A program made the position numbers and the translations under genes. Shown here piece after piece: positions 1 to 7,453 of a DNA stretch of 64,000 nt; positions within the stretch are counted from its first letter, which is position 1, and each line of letters starts with the position of its first letter. Origin of the DNA: Allolucifera butyrica (GTDB lineage Bacteria > Bacillota > Negativicutes > Sporomusales > UPPP01). Location: assembly GCF_900476375.1 (NCBI RefSeq), contig NZ_UPPP01000068.1, positions 1-64,000 of the forward strand. The letters run 5' to 3'. The notes below the pieces were generated by a model. That model did no database searches, was not told the origin of the DNA, and was given only the letters and a program-made list of their open reading frames with translations.

Positions 1-356
1 TCACGAAGCCTAGCTTACCTCTTCTTCCACCCAAGGCCAAAATTAGTGTTCTTGTAAGCCCTCATATTGGCATTGCCGTTGAATGGAAACTGCAGTTGTA
101 TCCGGTGTTGCCGTATATCAAGCCTGTCAAAAAAGAGCCTGTTGCCCCTTCGTCCAAACAAAAATCAACATGGAGGCCGCCTGATAGTCATTATTACAAA
201 TACGGCCATACCTTGATTAATAAAGTCTCCTTCGAAGATACCGACAAGGACATTCTAGCAATGCTGGAATCCATTTTCCTATGCAAATATGCTTAACTAC
301 GAGGTGACATTTTCTCACGATAATTATCCCTATTTGGGGGTGACATTTTCACAAGT
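1..356 (+). mobile_element. Right end of an insertion sequence with repeated terminal motif
   Basis: After the transposase stop, the motif GGTGACATTTTC occurs twice in direct orientation, at 303-314 and 339-350. Tandem TGACATTTTC motifs directly after a transposase gene are typical of insertion-sequence ends. The exact boundary and target duplication cannot be set because the left end is outside the window. Confidence 0.5.
3..296 (+). CDS. Transposase, C-terminal part (5' end outside the window)
   Basis: The reading frame is open from the window edge to a TAA, giving about 97 residues. It contains a segment (PHIGIAVEWKL) followed by STWRPPDSHYYK. The W-[KR]-P-P-x-x-H pattern near the C terminus resembles the tails of DDE integrase-core transposases (ISNCY or IS481-like), but the catalytic domain lies outside the window, so the family is uncertain. 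Terminal-repeat-like sequences begin 6 bases after the stop, which supports an insertion-sequence origin. Whether the element is intact cannot be seen here. Confidence 0.5.
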   Translation, partial: TKPSLPLLPPKAKISVLVSPHIGIAVEWKLQLYPVLPYIKPVKKEPVAPSSKQKSTWRPPDSHYYKYGHTLINKVSFEDTDKDILAMLESIFLCKYA

Positions 357-396
357 TATTGACATGTCTTCCATAGCCTCCGGGATTTGCCGTTCT

Positions 397-414
397 ATCC
401 CGCTTTTCGCAGTC
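397..414 (-). repeat. Short copy of a dispersed ACTGCGAAAAGTGGGAT repeat
   Basis: On the minus strand this stretch reads AGGACTGCGAAAAGCGGGAT. It matches, with one C/T difference, the core of a longer repeat found at 17941-17978 and 30792-30829. This is the shortest copy and could be chance, but three near-identical 17-18 base cores in intergenic DNA suggest a dispersed element. Confidence 0.4.
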
Positions 415-499
415 CTATAATTCCCGTTATAAGTTAGGATGCGAGATGTAAGTTCTATCTGCCGGCGGTATGCATACTATTTGGGGGAGGGATGTTCGT

Positions 500-892
500 A
501 TGTATAAATTAATCATTGGGAATGTTAGAGTAACCATATTGGAAGATAAGATTAACCGCAATGAAGCGACCGAGGCCGCTAAAAAAGCAATTATGGAAGC
601 CAACCGTCACGGCAAGTTACTTTGTCATATTGAAATCGACCAGGATGAGCAGGGTCTCAAGATTGCCACAACCGAAAAAAGCGGTGCAAAACTCTTACGG
701 AAAACTTTGAAACAAAGCATGCTGGATGGCATGTATGCTGCCATTCAGGAAAAGTTGTTTCCCACAAATGCCTTTACACCGAAGGATGTATGGTTCGATG
801 GGGACACCGGCCAGGAATGGCGGGGAAATGAGTGCAGTTCAGTACGCGATGAACTATTAAAGAAATTCGAAGAATGGATGAAATCGGTTTAA
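500..892 (+). CDS. Hypothetical protein, 130 aa
   Basis: I do not recognise this protein. The start was taken at ATG 500 because a GGGGGAGGG ribosome site ends 8 bases upstream; an upstream in-frame ATG at 470 has no such site. The product is soluble, with no signal peptide or membrane segment. An N-terminal beta-like stretch (LIIGNVRVTIL) leads into a charged helix, and the C-terminal half ends in an acidic/basic helix (DELLKKFEEWMKSV). A hairpin terminator follows, so it appears to be a single-gene unit. Confidence 0.65.
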   Translation: MYKLIIGNVRVTILEDKINRNEATEAAKKAIMEANRHGKLLCHIEIDQDEQGLKIATTEKSGAKLLRKTLKQSMLDGMYAAIQEKLFPTNAFTPKDVWFDGDTGQEWRGNECSSVRDELLKKFEEWMKSV

Positions 893-927
893 TTTGGGAA
901 ACTACAGGAATAAAAGCCATCCAATTG

Positions 928-964
928 GCCTACAACCCCATAGCGGGGTATAGGCTATTTTTTT
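928..964 (+). terminator. Rho-independent terminator after the 130-aa gene
   Basis: GCCTA and ACCCC on the left arm pair with GGGGT and TAGGC on the right arm around the loop ATAGC, followed by a run of T. Confidence 0.7.
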
Positions 965-1027
965 CGATGCATTGCAATTGACTCCTGCGACAAATAACTT
1001 TGGGGCTGGTACAAGCATAAATCAAGT

Positions 1028-1056
1028 TTGACAGTAAAAAATTCTAGCAATATAAT
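1028..1056 (+). promoter_or_regulatory. Consensus sigma-A promoter of the CsoR-family gene
   Basis: A perfect -35 box TTGACA (1028-1033) and a perfect -10 box TATAAT (1051-1056) are separated by exactly 17 bases. The expected transcription start, near 1063, falls just before the C/G-tract palindrome. Confidence 0.8.
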
Positions 1057-1069
1057 TAATTATAATTAC

Positions 1070-1090
1070 CACCCTCCCCTCTGGGGGGCG
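1070..1090 (+). promoter_or_regulatory. Probable CsoR/CstR-type operator
   Basis: A C-tract/G-tract quasi-palindrome (ACCCTCCCCTCTGGGGGG) sits between the promoter and the ribosome site of the CsoR-family repressor. Operators of this family are G/C-tract palindromes in AT-rich flanks, as here, so autoregulation is likely. The assignment rests on pattern and position only. Confidence 0.55.
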
Positions 1091-1109
1091 AAAAGGAGTG
1101 TCGCTGGAT

Positions 1110-1382
1110 ATGCAAAACGAGTCGGTTCAAAATGAAGTACTTCTCCGCTTAAAAAATGTCAAAGGTCATATTGCCGGTATCGAACGGATGGTGGAAGAAC
1201 ATCAGGCCTGCAGTAACGTAATGATTCAACTCTCGGCGATTCGTTCCTCGATTGAAAAAATCGGCATCTATATTTTAGAAAATAACGCAATCGAATGTCT
1301 TTGCAATGAGCTTGACCAGAAACCCGAGGATAAGCAAAAGGTTGAACAAATTGTTAAACAAATGATTTCCTTTTTAAAGTAA
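1110..1382 (+). CDS. CsoR/CstR-family metal or persulfide-sensing repressor
   Basis: This is a 90-residue all-helical repressor of the CsoR/RcnR/FrmR family (DUF156). The start was set at ATG 1110, 11 bases after AAGGAG; an upstream GTG at 1098 overlaps that site. Relative to copper-type CsoR, which uses Cys-His-Cys, the aligned positions are Cys34, Asn59 and Cys63, with the expected 25 and 29 residue spacing. The metal-ligand His is therefore missing while both thiols remain. Loss of this His with retention of two Cys is expected for CstR-like persulfide sensors, so sulfide/persulfide sensing is at least as likely as copper sensing. A third cysteine, Cys65, is nearby. No copper ATPase or sulfurtransferase gene lies next to it; lgt follows. 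Confidence 0.85.
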   Translation: MQNESVQNEVLLRLKNVKGHIAGIERMVEEHQACSNVMIQLSAIRSSIEKIGIYILENNAIECLCNELDQKPEDKQKVEQIVKQMISFLK

Positions 1383-1450
1383 TGCCGCCTTTTGTAAGCG
1401 GACGAATTCTGGTATACTAAAAATAATATTTGTTTTTTCGGGAGGCTTTT

Positions 1451-2239
1451 ATGCATCAGTATCTTTTCTTTATCGGCCATTTCCCCATTCGCGCTTACGG
1501 TTTGATTTTAAGCTTGAGTATTATACTGGCGACCGGTACGGCCTATTTTTTGGCCAAACAGGACGGACGCTGGCATCACCATGTTGTGGATATGGGAATT
1601 TATTGTGGTATTGCCGGCTTAGTCGGGGCCAGGCTTTGGGATGTTTTTTTCTTTGACTGGGGTTATTATCATAATCATCTGCTGGAAATCCCCTTTGTCT
1701 GGCAGGGCGGCATGGCGATTCAAGGCGGCGTAATTTTAGGGGCGGTTGTCGGCTACCTATATACCAAACGCCATAAAATCGACACCTGGGCGTTTGCCGA
1801 TATTGTTGCCGCTCCGGCAATTATCATGGGACAGGCCCTGGGGCGTATGGCCAATTTAATGAACGGCGACGCTTTCGGACATCCTACCGGAGGAAATTTC
1901 GGTATTCTTTATCCCAGTACTACCCTGGCCCATCAGGTATATGGCAATCAGCCCCTTTGGCCGGCAGAAGTATGGGAGGGACAAATTGATGTTGTTATCT
2001 TTGTCCTGCTGCTCATGTTCCGGACCACCAATCATGCCAAAGGCCAAGTCTTTATCCTTTACTTCATATTATATTCAACCTCCCGCTTTTTTCTTGAATT
2101 TCTGCGCGGAGATTCGGGTACTATGCTGTTTGGCCTCAAATCCGCTCAATTAACCGGTCTCACGGAAATTACGATCGGCATCATACTATTTATCTGGTGC
2201 GGTTATCATCAGCGTAAATCAGTTGCCGCCAAACGGTAA
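1451..2239 (+). CDS. lgt: Prolipoprotein diacylglyceryl transferase
   Basis: Lgt moves a diacylglyceryl group from phosphatidylglycerol to the lipobox cysteine of prelipoproteins in the inner membrane. The 262-residue, multi-spanning protein has the family signature as GRMANLMNGDAFG (131-143), a WQGGMAIQGG segment (84-93) and a C-terminal SRFFLEFLRGD containing a conserved Arg. The start is ATG 1451, just after GGAGGCTTTT. Two positions differ from the usual consensus: the common HGG is QGG (Gln91), and the usual NGE is NGD (Asp140). These changes may mark a divergent paralog, so a second lgt elsewhere is possible. The gene lies 68 bases after the CsoR-family gene and may share its transcript. 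Confidence 0.9.
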   Translation: MHQYLFFIGHFPIRAYGLILSLSIILATGTAYFLAKQDGRWHHHVVDMGIYCGIAGLVGARLWDVFFFDWGYYHNHLLEIPFVWQGGMAIQGGVILGAVVGYLYTKRHKIDTWAFADIVAAPAIIMGQALGRMANLMNGDAFGHPTGGNFGILYPSTTLAHQVYGNQPLWPAEVWEGQIDVVIFVLLLMFRTTNHAKGQVFILYFILYSTSRFFLEFLRGDSGTMLFGLKSAQLTGLTEITIGIILFIWCGYHQRKSVAAKR

Positions 2240-2240
2240 G

Positions 2241-2268
2241 AACAACCGCTTAAGGCGGTTGTTCGGAA
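2241..2268 (+). terminator. Hairpin after lgt
   Basis: GAACAACCGC and GCGGTTGTTC form a 10-bp stem 2 bases after the lgt stop. The T-run is weak, so it may act as an mRNA 3' end rather than a strong terminator. Confidence 0.5.
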
Positions 2269-2365
2269 ATTGGAAATTGGATTGGAAAAAGAAAACACGC
2301 TTCCATAAGAATTTGTGCTGCAGAGCTCAGAGCGTGGGAAATCCATAAAAAAGCTGCCAACCATA

Positions 2366-2412
2366 AAAAGCAATGCCCCGGGAAAGTTTTTCTCCGGGGC
2401 ATTGCTTTTTTA
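2366..2412 (+). terminator. Strong rho-independent terminator between lgt and ridA
   Basis: A 17-bp perfect stem (AAAAAGCAATGCCCCGG with its complement at 2394-2410) ends in T6. With A-tracts on one side and T-tracts on the other it can work in both directions. The rest of the 298-base lgt/ridA interval contains AATTGG repeats near 2264-2285 and the composite palindrome listed at 2487-2540; no gene is seen there. Confidence 0.75.
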
Positions 2413-2486
2413 TTGGGATCAGAAAGGAGATCGTCGACCCTTCTGGCGGGATGGCCACCAAAAGAATTCTTGGATAGGTTCATTCC

Positions 2487-2540
2487 CCGCGCCCTGTGCC
2501 AAGAACCAAGAGCCGAAAGACCGCTGCGCGGTCTTTCTTA
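2487..2540 (+). repeat. Composite palindrome-plus-terminator repeat, copy A
   Basis: A GCGCCCTGTGCC block is followed by AAGAGCCGAAAGACCGC, a short loop, then GCGGTCTTTCTTA. The same order of parts recurs at 19323-19379 (minus) and 27519-27573 (plus). Here the final TTA is the complement of the ridA stop codon, so the element doubles as the ridA terminator. Confidence 0.6.
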
Positions 2541-2921
2541 TTTGGCCGCTATGGCAATCACTTCAATCTCCACACTTACATTCCGTGGCAGCGCCGCTAC
2601 CTGAACGCAGGAACGCGCCGGCGGTTCACTGGTAAAATACTGGGCGTATACCTTGTTCATCGAGGCGAAGTCCTCCATATCCTGTAAAAAGACAGTGGTT
2701 TTTACCACCTGGGAAAAACCCAGTCCCTCTTGTTCCAATATGGCCCGGATATTATTTAAAACCTGATGAGTTTGCGGCTCAATACCGCCGTAGACAACTT
2801 GCCCGCTGACGGGGTCCAGCGGAATTTGTCCGGAAAGGAACAGGAAATTTCCCATACGGATGGCCTGGGAATACGGACCTATTGCTTGGGGTGCCAACCC
2901 CGTGTTTACAACTTTTTTCAT
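2538..2921 (-). CDS. ridA: RidA family enamine/imine deaminase
   Basis: RidA hydrolyses reactive 2-aminoacrylate-type enamines and imines released by PLP enzymes, giving 2-oxoacids and ammonia in the cytoplasm. The 127-residue length is typical of this trimeric family. The signature segments GPYSQA (15-20) and PPARSCVQV, with the catalytic Arg103 that binds the substrate carboxylate, are both present. The protein is complete with no signal peptide. It is transcribed alone, convergent with lgt. A PLP enzyme (cysK) occurs elsewhere in the window but is not linked. Confidence 0.92.
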   Translation of the reverse strand: MKKVVNTGLAPQAIGPYSQAIRMGNFLFLSGQIPLDPVSGQVVYGGIEPQTHQVLNNIRAILEQEGLGFSQVVKTTVFLQDMEDFASMNKVYAQYFTSEPPARSCVQVAALPRNVSVEIEVIAIAAK

Positions 2922-3045
2922 CTTTATGCCTCCTATTAACTTAAATATATGCTTATAACTTAATTCGTCAATCGAACAGAGAATCCTGTATCATGAATCT
3001 CTGAAGTTACCTTTTGCCGGCCGGGAAGCCTCCCATCTATTACCA

Positions 3046-3074
3046 TAGACCCGGTAAATTATCCATGTTATAAT
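3046..3074 (+). promoter_or_regulatory. Promoter of the YdjM-like gene
   Basis: TAGACC (3046-3051) and TATAAT (3069-3074) are spaced by 17 bases and lie 40 bases upstream of the start codon. The -35 box matches consensus at 4 of 6 positions. Confidence 0.55.
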
Positions 3075-3113
3075 ACTGATCTGTGTATTATGTTAAATAA
3101 AGGAGGTGCCTGT

Positions 3114-4052
3114 ATGGATACTATGGCCCATGCTCTGATCGGCTTTGCGATTGCCGGGTTATCCGGGCATCAGCCGTCTTTATCCGACCCGGTTTATATT
3201 GCGACTGCATTGGGAGCGCAAGCGCCCGATTTTGATATTATTGCCCAAGTACGCGGTAATCTGGCCTATCTGCGGCAACATCGCTCATTTTCCCATTCCG
3301 TACCCGGAATCGTCTTATGGTCGGTATTAATTAGTGTTGGCATTTATTTAATAATGCCGCATGCCAACTATATACAACTATTCGGCTGGTCCTTGGCCGG
3401 TTCTTTTTCCCATATTATAACGGACTATTTTAATACTCATGGTGCCGCACTATTCTGGCCGTTTAAAAGAGAACGCAAAAGTTTTCCCCTTTTAAAAGTA
3501 TTTGACCCCCTGCTGCTGCTCATGATGTCCGGTACTTTTCTCTTTCACCTTCCCGTAAAACAAATAGCCGGTTTCATTCTATCAATTCTTTTTATGTATA
3601 CTGGACTTCGCTACGTACTGCGAGTGAATATTACGCGTCATTTGCTATCCTCTTTTAATCATTCCGTAGACCGGATTTGGGTAATGCCTTCCCTGAAAAG
3701 GGTTTTTTATTGGGATTTCGTTATCGAAACAAAGACCGATTTTATCGTGGGTGAAATTGCGTCATTATTGCCGCAGCCTAAAATTAGGGCCACCCTTCCC
3801 CGGCAGGCTTTTACCCCGATTACAATAAAAGCCTGTGAAACCAGACTGGGGGATTTCTTTCGAACCTTTAGCCCGTTTCTGTATTTCGAAAATGATGAAG
3901 ATGTGGCCAGTAAAAAAGTTCGCATTTACGATTTGCGTTATTTTTTGAATCAGCAGTTTTTGCATAGCGCTACGATTATCTTCGGCGATAATGATCAGCC
4001 ATGTGCTTCATTCATTCATTCGTCAGGACGAACCGTGCGCATTCCTTGCTAA
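3114..4052 (+). CDS. YdjM-like membrane-bound metal-dependent hydrolase
   Basis: The 312-residue protein starts MDTMAHALIGFAIAGL, the typical opening of the YdjM/LexA-regulated membrane hydrolase family (DUF457). It has several membrane segments in the first 170 residues and His/Asp motifs expected to bind metal: HAL near the N terminus, APDFDII, HRSFSHS and HIITDYFNTHG. The C-terminal 140 residues look soluble. The start at ATG 3114 follows AAAGGAGG by 7 bases. In vivo substrates are not known for this family. It is a single-gene unit ended by a strong terminator. Confidence 0.8.
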   Translation: MDTMAHALIGFAIAGLSGHQPSLSDPVYIATALGAQAPDFDIIAQVRGNLAYLRQHRSFSHSVPGIVLWSVLISVGIYLIMPHANYIQLFGWSLAGSFSHIITDYFNTHGAALFWPFKRERKSFPLLKVFDPLLLLMMSGTFLFHLPVKQIAGFILSILFMYTGLRYVLRVNITRHLLSSFNHSVDRIWVMPSLKRVFYWDFVIETKTDFIVGEIASLLPQPKIRATLPRQAFTPITIKACETRLGDFFRTFSPFLYFENDEDVASKKVRIYDLRYFLNQQFLHSATIIFGDNDQPCASFIHSSGRTVRIPC

Positions 4053-4083
4053 CAGCCCTAGGGGGGCTGTTTTTTTATTTTTT
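4053..4083 (+). terminator. Terminator after the YdjM-like gene
   Basis: CAGCCC and GGGCTG pair around a short CTAGGG-type loop, followed by T7. It begins directly after the stop codon. Confidence 0.75.
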
Positions 4084-4181
4084 CTCCCTGTTACAGGCAA
4101 ATTTTACTTACAGTCGGGCAAGAGGAAGTCTACATAAAATCACGAATTCTTTTATAAAATTGTGTAAAGCGAGGACATTCT

Positions 4182-5033
4182 GTGCACAAATTATGTAAGC
4201 TGCTCACACTCCTGCTTTCTATTACTTTATTGCTTTCTTCCACGGCATTGGCGGCTTCCCTTTCTATTGGCACCTGGCATGTGACAGGCTCCCAGATGTG
4301 GCATATCTCCTTCTCCCCCAACGGAGCCTCCCGGCTTTTTTACCCTCACAGCGGTACTTACGTAACCGGTACATATGAAAATAATTTAACAAAGCAAAAG
4401 CAGTTTTCCGTCGAACTGGGCTATATGGGGCAAATCGCTGCTGCGACAGGGAGTGATTCCGACTGGGATTATACGCAAAATAACAATTTGCAGTATTACG
4501 GCGAATTTAAGACCGGTGGTCAGAGTATGTTTTTAAATGTAAACTGGCAGGAGCAACTGACACCTGTCACTCAGTTCCTCTATGGTTACAGCTATCATAA
4601 TTCCCGCTATCAAATGACGGATGGTACTTATTATACCGAAAATTATGTTTCTACCACCGATACTTTATCCAACCTCAATTCAACCTATTCCATCACTGCC
4701 CAGGGGCCGCACCTTGGTTTGGCGGTTCATAAACCGCTGTCCCCGTCCCTGGCGGTATTTGGTTCTTTAATCTATTCCCCGTTTGCTCTGGTTCAGGGCC
4801 ATGGCTGGTGGAATTTACGCAACCTGGATTTTGTTCAAACCGGCCCGGGACAAATGCTGGATGGTCAAATCGGCCTCCAGCTCCAAAATAAACGGAATCT
4901 GTTTACCATTGGCTATCGCTATCAGAGTGTAGATGTAACGGATGGGTCGGAAAATACCAGTTCCGATATTGTATGGGATAAGGCGCGTAGCACGTTAAAA
5001 GGATTTTATTTCGCAGGAACAGCCAAATTTTAA
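4182..5033 (+). CDS. Outer-membrane beta-barrel protein (omptin/Protochlamydia-OMP-like)
   Basis: This 283-residue protein begins with a clear signal peptide (HKLCKLLTLLLSITLLLSS, then TALA-A cleavage site). The remainder is rich in alternating aromatic and polar beta-strand residues and ends in Ala-Lys-Phe, the C-terminal Phe expected of barrel proteins recognised by BamA. A DSDWDYTQ segment near residue 92 recalls omptin-like and Protochlamydia outer membrane proteins, but this is weak. The start is GTG 4182. Its presence implies an outer membrane, as in Negativicutes. No catalytic activity can be claimed. It converges with the TerC gene, leaving 4 bases of shared sequence between the two stops. 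Confidence 0.75.
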   Translation: MHKLCKLLTLLLSITLLLSSTALAASLSIGTWHVTGSQMWHISFSPNGASRLFYPHSGTYVTGTYENNLTKQKQFSVELGYMGQIAAATGSDSDWDYTQNNNLQYYGEFKTGGQSMFLNVNWQEQLTPVTQFLYGYSYHNSRYQMTDGTYYTENYVSTTDTLSNLNSTYSITAQGPHLGLAVHKPLSPSLAVFGSLIYSPFALVQGHGWWNLRNLDFVQTGPGQMLDGQIGLQLQNKRNLFTIGYRYQSVDVTDGSENTSSDIVWDKARSTLKGFYFAGTAKF

Positions 5034-5701
5034 TCTTTTAACCGGTTTTTCTTTTTTCTGGCAGTTAGAAAATGAATGAAAATAACCGTCAGGGAAAACA
5101 AAGTGGGAATAGCTAAAAAAAACTGGTGATAAGATGATAGTATTTCCCGCAGCCACGGGTCGGCCACCACCATTTCCCCCCCGGTCCATCCCAAAAATGC
5201 GGCGCCGGCCAAAATGGCGACCGGCCATTTATCCATTAGTACCATCATCAGTTTGCTGCCCCAGATGATAGCCGGCACACTCAGTGCCAACCCGATAAAC
5301 AGTAACAAGATATTTCCCTTGGCTATGCCGGCAATTGCAATTACATTATCCAGGCTCATGACAAGGTCAGCCATAATAATCGTCTTGACAGCCTCCCACA
5401 AATTCGTTTTGGCTTCAATCTGTTCCATATCCTGATGATTTTCCTGCCTAACCAGTTGTATCGAAATCCATGCCAGAAACAAACCCCCGGCCGCCTGTAA
5501 AAAGGGTATTCTTAATACTAATATCGCCAGCATGGTAAGCAATATCCGCAATCCTACCGCTCCTGCACCGCCCCAGAGAATCGCTTTCTTTTGCTGCTCC
5601 GTTGGCAGTTTTCTGCTGGCCAGGGCAATAACCAGGGCGTTGTCGCCGCTAAGCAGCAGATTTACCATGATAATACTGAAAAGGATAAAAATATAGTCCA
5701 T
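5030..5701 (-). CDS. TerC/YjbE-family integral membrane protein
   Basis: The 223-residue protein is hydrophobic with about seven membrane segments and carries the paired acidic motifs of the TerC family: NLLLSGDNALVIAL near the N terminus and DLVMSLDNVIAIAGIA in the middle. Members are linked to metal export, including manganese efflux that metallates exported proteins. The start was set at the ATG preceding DYIFIL because AGGAGTCACAGGT places a ribosome site 8 bases upstream. The C terminus is a Lys-rich tail. No manganese (yybP-ykoY) riboswitch was recognised upstream, only a 12-bp hairpin. Confidence 0.85.
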   Translation of the reverse strand: MDYIFILFSIIMVNLLLSGDNALVIALASRKLPTEQQKKAILWGGAGAVGLRILLTMLAILVLRIPFLQAAGGLFLAWISIQLVRQENHQDMEQIEAKTNLWEAVKTIIMADLVMSLDNVIAIAGIAKGNILLLFIGLALSVPAIIWGSKLMMVLMDKWPVAILAGAAFLGWTGGEMVVADPWLREILSSYHQFFLAIPTLFSLTVIFIHFLTARKKKNRLKD

Positions 5702-5796
5702 ACCTGTGACTCCTGCCTTTGCGTCATTCATTATAGTATGCCCCGCGCCGTCATCCTCTGCGCGCTTGAAATTCCAGTTATATCTTCCTCCCAAGC

Positions 5797-5837
5797 AAAA
5801 AACTACCACCCCTGCATTTAGAGGATGGTAGTTTTTT
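5797..5837. terminator. Symmetric hairpin between tRNA-Ala and the TerC gene
   Basis: AAAAAACTACCA pairs with TGGTAGTTTTTT, a 12-bp perfect stem with A-tract and T-tract flanks, able to terminate in either direction. It lies about 95 bases upstream of the TerC start, so it could also sit in that gene's leader. Confidence 0.55.
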
Positions 5838-5889
5838 AAATCATAAATGTAATTTCCCTCAAAGCCTTTAATGCCTTAATTTATAAGGA

Positions 5890-5922
5890 CAAAAAAACCT
5901 TTGCAATTAACCTGCAAAGGTT
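5890..5922 (-). terminator. Terminator of tRNA-Ala
   Basis: On the minus strand, AACCTTTGCA and TGCAAAGGTT form a 10-bp stem followed by T7, 12 bases after the tRNA 3' end. Confidence 0.8.
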
Positions 5923-5933
5923 TAATATTTTTC

Positions 5934-6009
5934 TGGTGGAGATAAGCGGGATCGAACCGCTGGCCTCTTGAATGCCATTCAAGCGCTCTCCCAGCTGAGC
6001 TATACCCCC
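5934..6009 (-). tRNA. tRNA-Ala (anticodon GGC)
   Basis: The 76-base sequence folds as a full cloverleaf: acceptor GGGGGTA with TATCTCC, D arm AGCTCAGCTGGGAGAGC, anticodon stem CTTGA/TCAAG around loop ATGGCAT (anticodon GGC), T arm containing GGTTCGATCCC, discriminator A and an encoded CCA. It is a single tRNA gene with its own terminator. Confidence 0.95.
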
Positions 6010-6130
6010 ACATTAATATATTACCAGTATATATTATTATACAATACTATATTAATCGTGTCAACTTGTCGAATAATTATACCAACTAAATAATAACCAG
6101 GCTTCTAACCTTTCTGCACCACGAATATAT

Positions 6131-7009
6131 TTATTCTGTTAGCAAATAGGTCCATCCGTCCTCCCTCTGTTCCACGAGGCCCCGTTTGATAAGAAAACCC
6201 AGGGCGCGTTTAAAAGCAGCCTTGCTGATGCCGAATTTATCTTTGATCACTTCCGGCGCAGTAGCATCACTGTAGGGCATCTTGCCGCTCCGGGAACGAA
6301 GCAAATTAAGTATCTTGTCTGCATCCGTTTCCATGGCCTCTTGTTTTAGCGGCCGCATGCTGACATTAATTTTTCCGTCTTCCCGAATAAAAGTAACCCT
6401 GACGTTTAATTCCTCTCCCACTTTGGGGCGGGATGTCATTTCATCATGATGTAAAAAAGCGATATAACGTTCTTTCGTAAATAAAAACGCACCCGCTTCA
6501 TTAAAATTGTATACGGCGCCGGAAACCATATCGCCAACCTTGACATCTGAAGCCGGCTTGGCCGCCCGGCGCAGGTCGTCTTCCACTTCCATACTTACCG
6601 CCAGCCGTCCTGATTTATCCCGGTACAGCTTGACCCAGACTTTTTCGCCGCGCCGGACTATGCCGCGCATTCCGGCATAGGGCATAAAAACACCGCGTTC
6701 CGCGCCAATATCGACAAATGCTCCGTCCCGGGACGTATTAATCACGGTGACATAGGCCACCTGCCCCTCACGCATTTGCGGCAGCCGCATACTGGCAGTC
6801 AAGCGTCCCTTCGGGTCGGTATACAGATAAACCTTGACTTCCTCACCAATGGATACATCTTTTAATTGCTGCGCTTTATGCAGCAAAATATCGTCGCTCG
6901 TGTTTCCCGTTCCGGCATCAAGAAAAGCGCCCAGATCACTTACACGAACCACCTTTAGCAAAGCAACATTGCCGGCTTTCAAATCACTGTCTGTTTTCAA
7001 GGTCATCAC
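6131..7009 (-). CDS. cvfB: S1-domain RNA-binding protein of the CvfB family
   Basis: CvfB-type proteins have three S1-like OB domains and a C-terminal winged helix and bind RNA; in staphylococci they affect virulence gene expression. This 292-residue protein shows repeated S1-type strands (VTVINTSRDGAFVDIG, VSGAVYNFNEAGAFLF) and a C-terminal winged-helix region (KFGISKAAFKRALGFLIKRGLVE). GTG 7009 or ATG 7006 may serve as start. It directly follows rsfS with no gap, so the two are probably co-transcribed and translationally coupled. Confidence 0.85.
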   Translation of the reverse strand: MMTLKTDSDLKAGNVALLKVVRVSDLGAFLDAGTGNTSDDILLHKAQQLKDVSIGEEVKVYLYTDPKGRLTASMRLPQMREGQVAYVTVINTSRDGAFVDIGAERGVFMPYAGMRGIVRRGEKVWVKLYRDKSGRLAVSMEVEDDLRRAAKPASDVKVGDMVSGAVYNFNEAGAFLFTKERYIAFLHHDEMTSRPKVGEELNVRVTFIREDGKINVSMRPLKQEAMETDADKILNLLRSRSGKMPYSDATAPEVIKDKFGISKAAFKRALGFLIKRGLVEQREDGWTYLLTE

Positions 7010-7360
7010 CTATGCTTCATAACTGCGCGATTGGGCATCGCCCCACAAGCGCTCCAGATTGTAAAAATTCCGGTCTTCTTCGATAAAAATATGAACCACG
7101 CAGGTCCCATAATCCAGCAGAATCCAATGTGCTTCCCGATATCCTTCCTTATGGAGCGGATTGATTCCCTTTTCTGATAACTTTTCTTCAATATTATCGG
7201 CTATGGCGGCCACCTGAGTGGTGGAGTTAGCGCTGCAGATAACAAAAAAATCCGTTACCGACGATATGCCTTGCATATCCAAAATGACTATATCTCTGGC
7301 CTTTTTATCATCAGCCGCAGCAGCAATCATTTCCGGTAACTGGTTGGTTATATCGGTCAT
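7010..7360 (-). CDS. rsfS: Ribosomal silencing factor RsfS
   Basis: RsfS binds ribosomal protein uL14 and blocks 30S-50S joining when nutrients are limiting. The 116-residue length and the motifs DIVILDMQGISSVTDFFVI, HKEGYREAHWILLDYGTCVVHIF and the C-terminal YNLERLWGDA are diagnostic. It sits between an HD hydrolase and cvfB on the minus strand. A YqeK-like HD hydrolase followed by rsfS is a common order in Firmicutes. Confidence 0.93.
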   Translation of the reverse strand: MTDITNQLPEMIAAAADDKKARDIVILDMQGISSVTDFFVICSANSTTQVAAIADNIEEKLSEKGINPLHKEGYREAHWILLDYGTCVVHIFIEEDRNFYNLERLWGDAQSRSYEA

Positions 7361-7453
7361 ATTTTTCCTCCTGAAAATTGGTATCCATTTTTGTATAGCA
7401 TTTCAAACATAGTTTTTTTCTATTCGAAAAACACTCTCATTGGCAATATGTCT

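Noticed and set aside
370..382. CCATAGCCTCCG, shared with the 3' edge of the c-di-AMP riboswitch
   Set aside because: Only 12-13 bases agree and none of the core blocks (CCCGTCAGCTAACC, GGGGTGAA) occur nearby; it is probably part of the insertion-sequence flank.
5702..5930. Possible yybP-ykoY manganese riboswitch before the TerC gene
   Set aside because: The conserved loop sequences of that class were not found; only a symmetric terminator-like hairpin is present.
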